Counted from the stretch's first letter, positions 1 to 5,874 are shown. The stretch: DNA of 8,186 nt from [Scytonema hofmanni] UTEX 2349 (GCF_000582685.1 NZ_KK073766.1:102450-110635); one strand, 5' to 3'. Notes: generated by a model from the letters alone, not told the origin. A program made the numbers and translations.

Positions 1-96
1 GTCACTAAGTTCATTGGCTAGCCAGTCTAACTCAATCTCGGAGAGTAAGCCACTTCCACCAATTCCGAACTTTTTAGTTCCAGCCCAAATATTGAC
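1..96 (-). pseudogene. Out-of-frame C-terminal tail of the kinase, continuing past the left edge
   Basis: On the minus strand, shifting one base near the T run at 97-99 (AAA in the coding strand) restores an open frame. It reads VNIWAGTKKFGIGG, then SGLLSEIELDWLANELSD, up to the window edge. This matches the C-terminal pattern I know from cyanobacterial membrane kinases (IWAGTKKF ... ELEWLAQELSDWLG). The in-frame protein instead ends SQYLGWN and stops. An extra A in the coding strand (CAAAG where CAAG would keep frame) explains it most simply. The kinase domain is untouched, so the protein may still work with a shortened tail. It may equally be a sequencing indel. Confidence 0.75.
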
Positions 97-1357
97 TTTG
101 TGGTTTAACTTCTATCCGATTTCCTTCAGAATCTCTCTTGTAAGTGGTCTGGGTTCTTTCTAACTTCAAGATTTGATGCCGTGAAGCAGGGCGAGGACGA
201 TGATACTTAAAACCAAAAAGCTGATACCTTAAGGAAATCTTCTCTTGGTCTAGGTGGAACCAAACCTTTCCAAAAAAAGCAAACAGAATCTGTAGTATTA
301 ACCAAATACCCACTCCTACGTGTAATAAAGCGAAGAAAGCAGCAAACCATCCTCCAGAACTCCAAGTGTTTAGTGCTATAGCATACCAGTTCACTAAAAA
401 TCCATTCCAGATAACGGCAAATCCAATCACAGGCAATAATTCAAGACTAAACCCTCTCGGTGGAATGTAAATTTCTAAAAGATTGTGGTTTTTAGTTAAA
501 ATGACCTTAGAATCTTGAGGTCTTACTGGGACTAGAAGTTGTTTCTTTCGTAGAGTTTCATGCTCTAGAGCTTGCAAAGCATGATTAGCAGATTCCAATC
601 GCTGTTCAAGGGACGGTTCGGTCATCCATTGCAACCAATCAATGAAGGTGTTTGAGAGACTGACGTAATTTTCAAAGCAGATCCTAAGATTTCTTTGAGG
701 TAGATCAGCAGGATGCTGCCCCGAAGCCAAATATATTAGGGTTGCGCCTAAAGCGTAGAGATCAGAAGCAGGTACTGCTCGTTCTCCAAACTGCTCAGGT
801 GGCATATAGCCATATGTACCAACAATCGTTCTTGTTCCTCCTTCACTCGCAGCAGCTTGTACAGAACCGAAGTCTACCAAGTAAACTTGACCTACACTAT
901 TCCCAGAACGATTGGCTAGCAAAATATTACTTGGTTTTATATCACGATGGATGATAAGGGGATAGCGGTTGTGAAGATAAATAAGAACTTCTAAAATTGC
1001 TTTGGCGATTTGCTTCAATTCGGGTTCACTAAATGCTCTAATTGCTTTGACTTGTTCTTCTAACGAGCAAGCGTTGATATAGCTTTGTATTAAAGCAAAG
1101 CCTTTGCCAGAAGTTGTCTCAACATCGAAATAGTCAAGGTAGCGAGGAATAGCGGGATGTGTAAGCTCCTTCAATGTCGTGGCTTCGCGCTCAAAAAGCT
1201 TAAACGTTTCCCACTTTAGCTCACTGCTAAAGATCAATAGCTTAACTACAACTAAATCATGGGTTTGTTGATCGAGAGCTAGTAGAGTTTGTTGACCGGA
1301 TCTTTCTCCTAGCTGCCGTTGAATTTCGTAACGCTCTCGCAATATATGATCTACCAT
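74..1357 (-). CDS. Ser/Thr protein kinase with C-terminal membrane segments (3' end frameshifted)
   Basis: Cyanobacterial Hanks-type Ser/Thr kinase, 427 aa as read. The kinase domain covers about residues 10-265. Visible motifs are a degenerate glycine loop (LGERSGQ, 16-22), the ATP-binding lysine K39 in VVVK, helix-C E58, the catalytic loop HRDIKPSN (137-144: D139, K141, N144), DFG at 162-164, and the activation/P+1 segment GTYGYMPPEQ (180-189). All catalytic residues are present, so the domain should be active. Residues ~308-325 and ~337-362 form two hydrophobic segments that would anchor the protein in the membrane with the kinase domain in the cytoplasm; a soluble tail follows. The ATG at 1357 has GAGG a short distance upstream, and the N-terminus (ERYEIQRQLG) is typical of the family. 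The natural C-terminus is not in this frame: reading stops at TAA 74-76, while a family-like tail continues in the next frame (see 1-96). Substrate and signal are unknown. It appears monocistronic here. Confidence 0.9.
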   Translation of the reverse strand: MVDHILRERYEIQRQLGERSGQQTLLALDQQTHDLVVVKLLIFSSELKWETFKLFEREATTLKELTHPAIPRYLDYFDVETTSGKGFALIQSYINACSLEEQVKAIRAFSEPELKQIAKAILEVLIYLHNRYPLIIHRDIKPSNILLANRSGNSVGQVYLVDFGSVQAAASEGGTRTIVGTYGYMPPEQFGERAVPASDLYALGATLIYLASGQHPADLPQRNLRICFENYVSLSNTFIDWLQWMTEPSLEQRLESANHALQALEHETLRKKQLLVPVRPQDSKVILTKNHNLLEIYIPPRGFSLELLPVIGFAVIWNGFLVNWYAIALNTWSSGGWFAAFFALLHVGVGIWLILQILFAFFGKVWFHLDQEKISLRYQLFGFKYHRPRPASRHQILKLERTQTTYKRDSEGNRIEVKPQSQYLGWN

Positions 1358-1562
1358 AAGGACTACCTCAGAAATATTAGTAACCCTGTTTATTCTTAGC
1401 TTAGGGCTTCTCGAAAACAGAAGGCTGGCATGTTTTAAGTCGTTTTCTCGCAGGTGCTAAGAGAATGTTTCTTCTATTGATTAATTATAAGAGTGAAGTT
1501 AAATCGGCAAGTTTGCTTTTTGCTCCCACTCCTTAATTGCATATTTTAGTCTGAATCAATAC
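1358..1562. other. Kinase 5' leader region, no gene seen
   Basis: This AT-rich stretch lies between the GUN4 remnant and the kinase start. It should contain the kinase promoter and leader on the minus strand. I see the kinase ribosome-binding site (GAGG in CTGAGGTAGTCC, just upstream of the ATG) but no confident -10/-35 pair, no open frame of note and no strong hairpin. Confidence 0.4.
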
Positions 1563-1712
1563 CTATCTGAGCCAACCAGCATCAACACGGCGGGCTATTT
1601 TTCGCATTACTGTGCCAGTTTCTTCATCAGCTTTTTGCCGCTGCCCGGATGCCAGCAAGTCGCGCAGTTTTGTATAGTCTGCGCCAACGGTTGAAATTAG
1701 TGCGTCTTGTTT
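1563..1712 (-). pseudogene. GUN4-domain fragment
   Basis: The minus strand reads KQDALISTVGADYTKLRDLL, ASGQRQKADEETGTVMRKIA, then RRVDAGWLR and TAG (1563-1565). The pattern DYTKLRDLLASGQ..KADEETGTVM.KIA is the start of a GUN4 domain (family pattern LRDLLAAGKWKEADEET...). GUN4 binds tetrapyrroles and stimulates Mg-chelatase; in cyanobacteria the domain also occurs in multidomain regulators, often fused to Ser/Thr kinases. Here the frame is closed upstream by TGA (1713-1715) with no ATG inside, and it stops about 40 residues into a domain of roughly 140, so it is a remnant. It lies on the same strand as the kinase and just upstream of it, so it could descend from a kinase-GUN4 gene of the same type; that is inference. 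Confidence 0.7.
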
Positions 1713-1759
1713 TCACTTATAGGGGAAAAGGGGTGCATGGGAAGGGGGAAAGGGAAGAA

Positions 1760-1795
1760 ATTATTGGGAGTTTCCTTGAGAGGAATCCCAATAAT
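1760..1795. repeat. Imperfect inverted repeat / hairpin
   Basis: The arms ATTATTGGGA (1760-1769) and TCCCAATAAT (1786-1795) are perfectly complementary. Inner bases TTCC (1772-1775) and GGAA (1782-1785) extend the stem after a 2-nt bulge. No T-run follows on either strand, so a classic terminator is unlikely. It may be a small dispersed palindrome or the trace of a mobile element. Confidence 0.6.
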
Positions 1796-1880
1796 TGACA
1801 AGAACTAAAAGGGGCTTCAAACCCTTATAGGGTGAAAGAATCATATAAAAACTGTTAGCGTGTTGTGAATAACTTCTTAA

Positions 1881-1909
1881 CATGAACCCCTTTTTTCATG
1901 AACCCCTTT
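1881..1909. repeat. Tandem 13-bp direct repeat
   Basis: CATGAACCCCTTT occurs at 1881-1893 and again at 1897-1909, a 16-bp period. It sits in the spacer upstream of the site-2 protease. Function is unknown; it could be slippage in a purine/pyrimidine-biased tract or a pair of protein-binding sites. Confidence 0.6.
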
Positions 1910-2140
1910 ACTTGGACCAGATTGGTGACATTTTTTAGTTCTTAACGCCTGCAATCGCACTTCTTTATTTTCTACATAACTCACAAATATTGGAATGCAT
2001 TGTAGCTAATAACTGTTATTCGCATAACCACACCTAAACGGACGGACACCACTACAGTTATAAAGATTAAAATTACTTAACATCTCGTTACGATAGAGAC
2101 ATTAAGAGGGTTGAAATTAAATCTCTTGATGTTGAAATCA

Positions 2141-2146
2141 AAGGTG
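2141..2146 (+). promoter_or_regulatory. Ribosome-binding site that fixes the site-2 protease start
   Basis: AAGGTG lies 6 nt before ATG 2153. The next residues, MNGNIR..NLFGIPFYINPSW, match the usual N-terminus of this family. Upstream in-frame starts (TTG 2111, ATG 2129) lack a comparable site and would add residues the family does not have. Confidence 0.55.
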
Positions 2147-2152
2147 AATGGC

Positions 2153-3278
2153 ATGAATGGCAATATTCGATGTTGCAACCTCTTCGGGATTCCCTTCTAT
2201 ATCAATCCGTCATGGTTTTTAGTCCTGGGCTTGGTAACTTGGAGCTATAGCAGTGGATTAGCAGCGCAATTTCCCCAGTTAGGTGGGGGATTACCTCTGT
2301 TACTGGGATTGATGACAGCACTGTTGTTATTTAGTTCTGTCGTTGCCCATGAATTAGGACACAGCTTTGTCGCCATTCGCGCTCGTAATTGATGTCAAAT
2401 CAATCACGCTGTTTATATTTGGTGGGTTGGCAAGCTTAGAAAAAGAGTCAAAAACCCCGGCATCCGCTTTTTGGGTGGCGATCGCAGGTCCAATAGTAAG
2501 CCTGTTGCTATTCGGTATATTTGTAGGCATTGGTTTTGGTACTGCCGCATCGGGACCATTGGCAGCGATTATCAGTGTACTGGCTTCTGTTAACTTGTCA
2601 TTGGCGCTATTTAACTTAATTCCTGGCTTGCCATTGGACGGCGGAAATATACTGAAAGCAATCGTATGGAAGATTACGGGTAATCCTCATAAAGGTGTGG
2701 CTTTTGCGAGTCGAGTTGGGCAAATATTCGGTATTGTAGCGATCGCTTCTGGTTTACTTCCGTTGGTGTTATTTGGTAGCTTTGGGAACTTCTGGAACTT
2801 GTTAATTGGTTTCTTCTTGCTGCGAAATGCTGGTAATGCGGCTCAATTTGCGAGGGTGCAAGAACAACTAACAGGTTTGACAGCAGCTGATGCAGTAACA
2901 CCCGATAGCCCCATTGTTTCTGATAAAATTACCCTCAGAGAATTTGCTGATGAGCGGATACTGAGCGGACAAAACTGGCAGCGGTTCTTAGTAACTGATG
3001 ATAACGGGCTTCTTGTGGGTGCGATATCTGTTGATGATATGCGTTTCATTAATACTGCACTTTGGTCAGAAACTCAAGTCAAAGAAGTGATGCGACCAAT
3101 CGAGCAGTCTGGCACTATACAATCCGATCAACCTTTGTTGGAAGTAGTACAGCTACTGGAAGGACGCACATTATCTGCACTTCCTGTGATTCGTGACAAT
3201 GGCGTGCTAGTCGGAATCTTAGAAAAAGCTTCAATTATCAACTTGCTTCAGAAACGAGTGCAACCAAATCCTGCATAA
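2153..3278 (+). pseudogene. Site-2 protease (M50) with tandem CBS domains, frameshifted
   Basis: Intramembrane zinc metalloprotease of the M50 / site-2 protease family with a C-terminal CBS pair, about 374 aa once the frame is repaired. The first frame (79 codons from ATG 2153) has a membrane segment and the zinc-binding HELGH (residues 66-70; H, E and H are the catalytic/ligand residues), then reads IRARN and stops at TGA 2390-2392. The second frame picks up at 2391 with DVKSITLFIFGG and contains the second zinc motif NLIPGLPLDGG (catalytic-site D at 2637-2639), more membrane helices and two CBS modules (about 2889-3250), ending at TAA 3276-3278. Ten bases (2381-2390) lie where nine would keep frame, so one extra base is the simplest explanation. 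The halves hold the two parts of one active site, so neither would work alone. Such proteases cut membrane-bound regulators; CBS domains usually sense adenine nucleotides. It could be a true pseudogene or a sequencing indel. Confidence 0.9.
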
Positions 3279-3337
3279 TGCACTCATTTGTCACGCATTA
3301 GAGAGATTAGTAAACTATAAGTAACAATACTTACATT

Positions 3338-3370
3338 AAACCGTTTTCCATTGTGAGAAACGGTTTTTTT
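3338..3370 (+). terminator. Rho-independent terminator of the site-2 protease gene
   Basis: Stem AAACCGTTT (3338-3346) pairs with AAACGGTTT (3358-3366), separated by an 11-nt loop. A run of seven T (3364-3370) overlaps the end of the stem. It lies 60 bp past the site-2 protease stop and points the right way for that gene. Confidence 0.85.
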
Positions 3371-3400
3371 GTACTTGCCTACATCTGCCAATTAACATTA

Positions 3401-3547
3401 CTATTGACTGTCCACAGAATCGATTAATTTATCGTACTGAAGAATAATTAAGCGAATGGTTTCAAACAGTTCTGATAATTGCAGGTCGTTACAGTTAATA
3501 TTGCGTTTTAGTGGGATACCCTGGTGCAGACTAGACCAAGGCAGCAG
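3401..3547 (-). pseudogene. Possible coding remnant (C-terminal fragment, unidentified)
   Basis: The minus strand is open for 48 codons after an upstream TAA (3548-3550), ending at TAG 3401-3403, with no ATG. It reads LLPWSSLHQGIPLKRNINCN, then DLQLSELFETIRLIILQYDK, then LIDSVDSQ. The second half has the amphipathic leucine/isoleucine spacing of a real helix. I do not recognise the family. Lack of a start and its position between a terminator and a repeat suggest the tail of a lost gene. Chance openness at this length cannot be excluded. Confidence 0.3.
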
Positions 3548-3580
3548 TTAGAGCAAGCACTAATTCAAAAATGGAAGTCA

Positions 3581-3628
3581 CCATTCAACAAAGAATGCTG
3601 GCAGCGGTGGGGGCAACCGTTTGGGTGA
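3581..3628 (+). repeat. 48-bp duplicated element, copy 1 (possible gene tail)
   Basis: This stretch matches 4134-4181 at about 40 of 48 positions, including an identical GGGGGCAACCGTTTGGGT at its end. Read on the plus strand it gives PFNKECWQRWGQPFG and a stop (TGA 3626-3628); the frame is open back to TAG 3509-3511 (LEQALIQKWKS just before). Copy 2 gives PFNKENWQRWGQPFG and stops (TAG) at the same place. Several differences are at third codon positions (CAG/CAA, CGG/CGC, CCA/CCT), which hints at a shared coding past. A non-coding dispersed repeat is the alternative. Confidence 0.55.
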
Positions 3629-3658
3629 AGTAAGTAAAATCCCTGCTTTCGGCTCTCC

Positions 3659-4024
3659 CTAAGCACGAGTCAGCAATTCTAAGTTATGCCCATTGGGGTC
3701 ATAAAAATAGAAACCACGCCCCCCCTTCCTATGGTTAATTTGACCTTTGTTTTGATGCATTGGGTCACTGCTATATTCAATGTCTTTTTCTTTAACCCGT
3801 GCAAATATTGCATCAAATTCCTCATCGCTAACATGAAACGCATAGTGATGCGACTCCAATACGGAGCAATCGGCAAAGTCCAAAGTTAACGTGTCATTAA
3901 CGCGTACAGCAGCGAAGTGACCAACACCAGGCTCAACCTTCAAACCAAAAATGTCTGCAAAAAACTGTGCCGATGCTTCTTTATCGCGTGATCTTACAAT
4001 GGTGTGATTTAAAACAATAGCCAT
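3659..4024 (-). CDS. VOC (glyoxalase/bleomycin-resistance fold) family protein, ChaP-like
   Basis: A complete 121-aa single-module VOC protein. It opens MAIVLNHTIV and follows the pattern of the ChaP-like group: RDKEASAQFFADIFGL, then GHFAAVRVNDTLTLDFAD, HHYAFHVSDEEFDAIFARV, INHRKGGRGFYFYDPNGHNLELLT. Likely metal ligands are H7, H60 (or H64) and E116, the usual positions for this fold, which works as a dimer in the cytoplasm. ChaP itself is an oxygenase in chartreusin biosynthesis, but most relatives have no known substrate; a role in metabolite or electrophile chemistry is only a guess. AGAGGTG lies about 6 nt before the ATG at 4024, a good ribosome-binding site. No neighbour shares its strand and spacing, so it appears to be transcribed alone. 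It is bracketed by the duplicated element. Confidence 0.88.
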   Translation of the reverse strand: MAIVLNHTIVRSRDKEASAQFFADIFGLKVEPGVGHFAAVRVNDTLTLDFADCSVLESHHYAFHVSDEEFDAIFARVKEKDIEYSSDPMHQNKGQINHRKGGRGFYFYDPNGHNLELLTRA

Positions 4025-4104
4025 GATACACCTCTAAAAAAAGCTTATGGGTGTTATTTCCAGCATGACTCTTTAAGTCTTCTATTGCCATCTTCCTAAG
4101 GGAA

Positions 4105-4134
4105 GCGATGCCTGCGGTTCTTGCTAGCCTACGC
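4105..4134. repeat. Degenerate cyanobacterial GCGATGCCTGCGG-type repeat
   Basis: GCGATGCCTGCGG, then CTAGCCTACGC, resembles the short dispersed elements common in Nostocales genomes (GCGATGCCTACGGCGGGCTACGCC type). The first 12 bases match 6568-6579 with one difference. It lies upstream of the VOC gene and abuts copy 2 of the duplicated element. Confidence 0.5.
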
Positions 4135-4181
4135 CTTTCAACAAAGAAAATTGGCAACGCTGGGGGCAACCGTTTGGGTAG
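4134..4181 (+). repeat. 48-bp duplicated element, copy 2
   Basis: This is the partner of 3581-3628, in the same orientation and 553 bp away, on the other side of the VOC gene. It reads PFNKENWQRWGQPFG followed by TAG 4179-4181; the frame is closed upstream by TAG at 4128-4130, so only this tail remains. The VOC gene thus sits between direct repeats, which could reflect tandem duplication, insertion by recombination, or two copies of a dispersed repeat. Confidence 0.55.
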
Positions 4182-4421
4182 TTGGTCGTAACATTTTTAT
4201 CCGTGAGTCCGGCGTATGGTTTTATCTTGTGGATGCATCGCTTTTACCACGAGAGGAAAAGCACCATCGCACCTAAGGCTCTTTGTTTGTCAAGCTAGCA
4301 TTTGAGAAAAATCTGAAATTTTTATGCTTGTGCGTCCGGAATGGGCAAATTAAAAAGTGATATTAAGTGTGTATTTACACCAAACACGAAATACTAAAAC
4401 GTAATTAGGCAAGGAGAAATC
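4182..4421. promoter_or_regulatory. Leader region of the peptidoglycan-binding protein gene
   Basis: There is no gene here. The right part should contain the promoter of the gene at 4422. A small inverted repeat GTGTA (4369-4373) / TACAC (4376-4380) with a 2-nt centre could be an operator, but its arms are only 5 bp. The ribosome-binding site AAGGAG (4411-4416) is near-consensus, 5 nt before the ATG, and predicts strong translation. Confidence 0.4.
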
Positions 4422-4991
4422 ATGAACACTACTTCTGTTGTGCTTAAAGAAGGATCAAAAGGTGCAGAAGTTACCAAGCTGCAAGAAGGTTTGAAAAAAC
4501 TCAATTTTTATTCAGGTATTGTTGACGGTGTTTTTGGGGCAAAAACCAAGGAAGCTGTCATCAATTTTCAAAAATCACAACAATTAGTAGCCGACGGCAT
4601 TGTAGGCGAGAAAACTTGGTCTAAATTAAACGCAGCACTCCAAGAGAGCAATCCACGAGCTGATTTTCGAGTAATTAACGTACAAGAATTTATCTCTTCT
4701 AACCGGATTAGAGTTTCTACTCCAAAAGCAATAGCTGTACAATTGTTTAGCAACTCAGAAGAAGAAGAAGCAAGAAAGTCTGAGGATATAACAGTAGCGT
4801 ATCCTACAAGAGAAACTGCCGTCATCGTATATACCATAATAGGTTTGGGTGATGATTCAGTAGCTGGAATACGAAATCGCATTGAATTGAGACGCAACCA
4901 AAATAAATGGGAAATTGTTTGGGTGGGTGAGCAATACAAGTGTCAGCCAAATCGAGGACATCAAGACTGGTCTGGCAGTCTTTGCTCGTAA
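4422..4991 (+). CDS. Peptidoglycan-binding domain protein with Cys-containing C-terminal domain
   Basis: A complete 189-aa protein. Residues ~7-71 are a PG_binding_1 (PF01471) module: LKEGSKGAEVTKLQEGLKKL, DGVFGAKTKEAVINFQ and ADGIVGEKTWSKL, the classic three-helix cell-wall-binding repeat. A short linker leads to a C-terminal domain (~80-189) rich in beta-strand-like sequence, ending VWVGEQYKCQPNRGHQDWSG and then SLCS. I recall similar RGHQDWS...C endings in cyanobacterial proteins of unknown function; C174 and C188 could form a disulfide. No signal peptide or membrane segment is visible, odd for a wall-binding protein. Either export uses another route or the module binds something else. The start is well supported by AAGGAG 5 nt upstream. 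No catalytic domain is seen, so this is a binding or scaffold protein rather than a hydrolase. Confidence 0.85.
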   Translation: MNTTSVVLKEGSKGAEVTKLQEGLKKLNFYSGIVDGVFGAKTKEAVINFQKSQQLVADGIVGEKTWSKLNAALQESNPRADFRVINVQEFISSNRIRVSTPKAIAVQLFSNSEEEEARKSEDITVAYPTRETAVIVYTIIGLGDDSVAGIRNRIELRRNQNKWEIVWVGEQYKCQPNRGHQDWSGSLCS

Positions 4992-5025
4992 TTGGGTTTT
5001 TAATCTTCGCCAAGCCTAATTTAAT

Positions 5026-5068
5026 TGCTACTTCAGCCTCTGTAATTAGATATATGAAGTAGCATTTT
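5026..5068 (+). terminator. Candidate terminator of the peptidoglycan-binding protein gene
   Basis: TGCTACTTCA (5026-5035) pairs perfectly with TGAAGTAGCA (5055-5064) and is followed by TTTT. The 19-nt loop is long and the T-run short, so strength is uncertain, but position (35 bp after the stop) and direction fit. Confidence 0.55.
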
Positions 5069-5146
5069 AATCAATGACAACATACGTGCAATTTTCACGC
5101 TTTTGTTGCAGCGCTTCTGGGATTGGGGGAATGCGCGAGCACTTGC

Positions 5147-5178
5147 GGTGGACTGAATAATAAGGTATTCAATCCACC
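5147..5178. repeat. Strong 13-bp-arm hairpin
   Basis: GGTGGACTGAATA (5147-5159) pairs with TATTCAATCCACC (5166-5178) with one mismatch and a 6-nt loop. No T-run follows on either strand. It lies between converging genes (plus-strand gene ending 4991, minus-strand gene ending 5248) and may help end transcription or be a dispersed palindrome. Confidence 0.65.
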
Positions 5179-5187
5179 AACGCGATC

Positions 5188-5209
5188 GCTCTCGTTACTT
5201 AATGAGAGC
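5188..5209. repeat. Second hairpin, overlapping a HIP1 site
   Basis: GCTCTCGTTA (5188-5197) pairs with TAATGAGAGC (5200-5209), with one G-T wobble and a tight centre. Its left end overlaps the HIP1 octamer at 5182-5189. Together with 5147-5178 it forms a two-hairpin cluster between convergent genes. Confidence 0.5.
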
Positions 5210-5247
5210 CGACGCAGTTAAACCTTGACTCGTCTCTGTAGTCAGCT

Positions 5248-5442
5248 TTACTCCTCATCAACTTTTTCGATATCATCAGGTGTACCAGTGGCAGAAATTT
5301 TTGATGTGCCAGATTTACCAGCACCTGAATTGCCACCAGAAGCGCCAGCACCGCCTGAGTGTTTAGAATCCGTGTTACCTTGTTCTTCTTGAAGCTGTTC
5401 AAGGCGGTTTTTTTCTTGAGCTTTATCTTTTTGGTCAGCCAT
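5248..5442 (-). CDS. Small disordered Gly/Ser-rich hydrophilic protein
   Basis: A 64-aa protein in two parts. Residues 1-24 are a charged Lys/Glu/Gln stretch, likely helical (MADQKDKAQEKNRLEQLQEE). Residues ~28-50 are a Gly/Ser/Ala-rich low-complexity stretch (GGAGASGGNSGAGKSG), followed by an acidic end (DDIEKVDEE). There is no membrane segment, signal or Cys. I know of similar small MADQ..KAQEQNRLEQLQ proteins in cyanobacteria, all without assigned function. AAGAAG lies just before the ATG at 5442. It follows the membrane-protein gene on the same strand after an 87-bp gap, so a shared transcript is possible. A longer overlapping frame covers 5199-5573, but it is strongly Lys-rich in its middle with no protein-like pattern, so I prefer this one. 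Confidence 0.65.
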   Translation of the reverse strand: MADQKDKAQEKNRLEQLQEEQGNTDSKHSGGAGASGGNSGAGKSGTSKISATGTPDDIEKVDEE

Positions 5443-5529
5443 ATCTTCTTTACACTTTTTGCTATCGTATAGCTCTTAACTCTAGCATTTTCCTTATTTT
5501 GCAACACTCTTAGGTAAGCGCTTTTACTT

Positions 5530-5874
5530 TCATCTAATTCGCTGCCACGAGACAGTGATAAATGACACTGCAAACAATGAATGTATGATGATTACAAGTG
5601 TATTAGCCATGCCACCAATAAAGCTGTAGATTTGGGCAACTGCTACCAGACTATGAAAAATAGACAAAGCGATTAATCCCGGTTTTAGTTCTTTTTTATC
5701 AGTCAATGAGAGCATTAAAAAACTCAAAGTCCCCAAAGACAAAGCACCGCATCCTATTACCCGCAGTAAAGAAATAGACAGTTGGCTATTTAGGGTAAGC
5801 AGAGTTGGGAAAAAGAGAAATACGCAACCAATTCCTATTTCAAAAATAGTATTAGCTATTAATAGCATTCGCAT
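5530..5874 (-). CDS. Small four-helix integral membrane protein, function unknown
   Basis: A 114-aa protein consisting almost wholly of four hydrophobic helices, about residues 3-27, 34-57, 65-86 and 90-109. Short polar links include TDKKELKPG near 58-66, and the C-terminus is positively charged (SWQRIR), which suggests a cytoplasmic end. A Gly-rich pattern (GCGALSLGTLSF) in helix 2 suggests tight helix packing. I do not recognise the family beyond general small cyanobacterial membrane proteins. The ATG at 5874 follows directly on an in-frame TGA, so no earlier start is possible; ATG two codons later is an alternative. The ribosome-binding site is weak. It probably leads a two-gene unit with the disordered protein downstream. 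Confidence 0.7.
   Translation of the reverse strand: MRMLLIANTIFEIGIGCVFLFFPTLLTLNSQLSISLLRVIGCGALSLGTLSFLMLSLTDKKELKPGLIALSIFHSLVAVAQIYSFIGGMANTLVIIIHSLFAVSFITVSWQRIR

Larger units (their letters stand above)
1713..2152. other. Non-coding spacer with hairpins and a tandem repeat
   Basis: No plausible gene was found here. The stretch starts with a G/A-rich run (about 1720-1760), followed by the hairpin at 1760-1795. A smaller inverted repeat comes next (ACCCT 1821-1825 and AGGGT 1829-1833, loop TAT), then a 13-bp direct repeat at 1881-1909. The remaining ~240 bp leading to the site-2 protease should contain its promoter, but I cannot place one with confidence. Confidence 0.5.

Noticed and set aside
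1811..1838. CTTCAAACCCTTATAGGGTGAAAG resembles part of a cyanobacterial CRISPR repeat.
   Set aside because: It occurs once, with no second copy at spacer distance and no cas genes in the window.
2111..2152. Earlier TTG or ATG starts for the site-2 protease.
   Set aside because: ATG 2153 has AAGGTG at the right distance and begins with the family's usual N-terminus.
2381..2392. Programmed ribosomal frameshifting in the site-2 protease.
   Set aside because: No slippery heptamer, no downstream structure that I can see, and the family is normally encoded in one frame.
2674..3049. Two minus-strand frames within the site-2 protease gene.
   Set aside because: They are antisense shadows of the CBS and membrane part, without family-like sequence.
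3981..4169. Minus-strand 62-codon frame upstream of the VOC gene.
   Set aside because: It runs through the duplicated element and the dispersed repeat and overlaps the VOC start; no protein pattern is seen.
4568..4939. Minus-strand 123-codon frame inside the peptidoglycan-binding gene.
   Set aside because: It is the antisense shadow of a gene with a clear domain and ribosome-binding site.
5199..5573. A longer minus-strand frame (124 codons) overlapping the 64-aa disordered protein and the membrane protein gene.
   Set aside because: Its product is strongly Lys-rich with no domain pattern, and it overlaps two more convincing genes in other frames.
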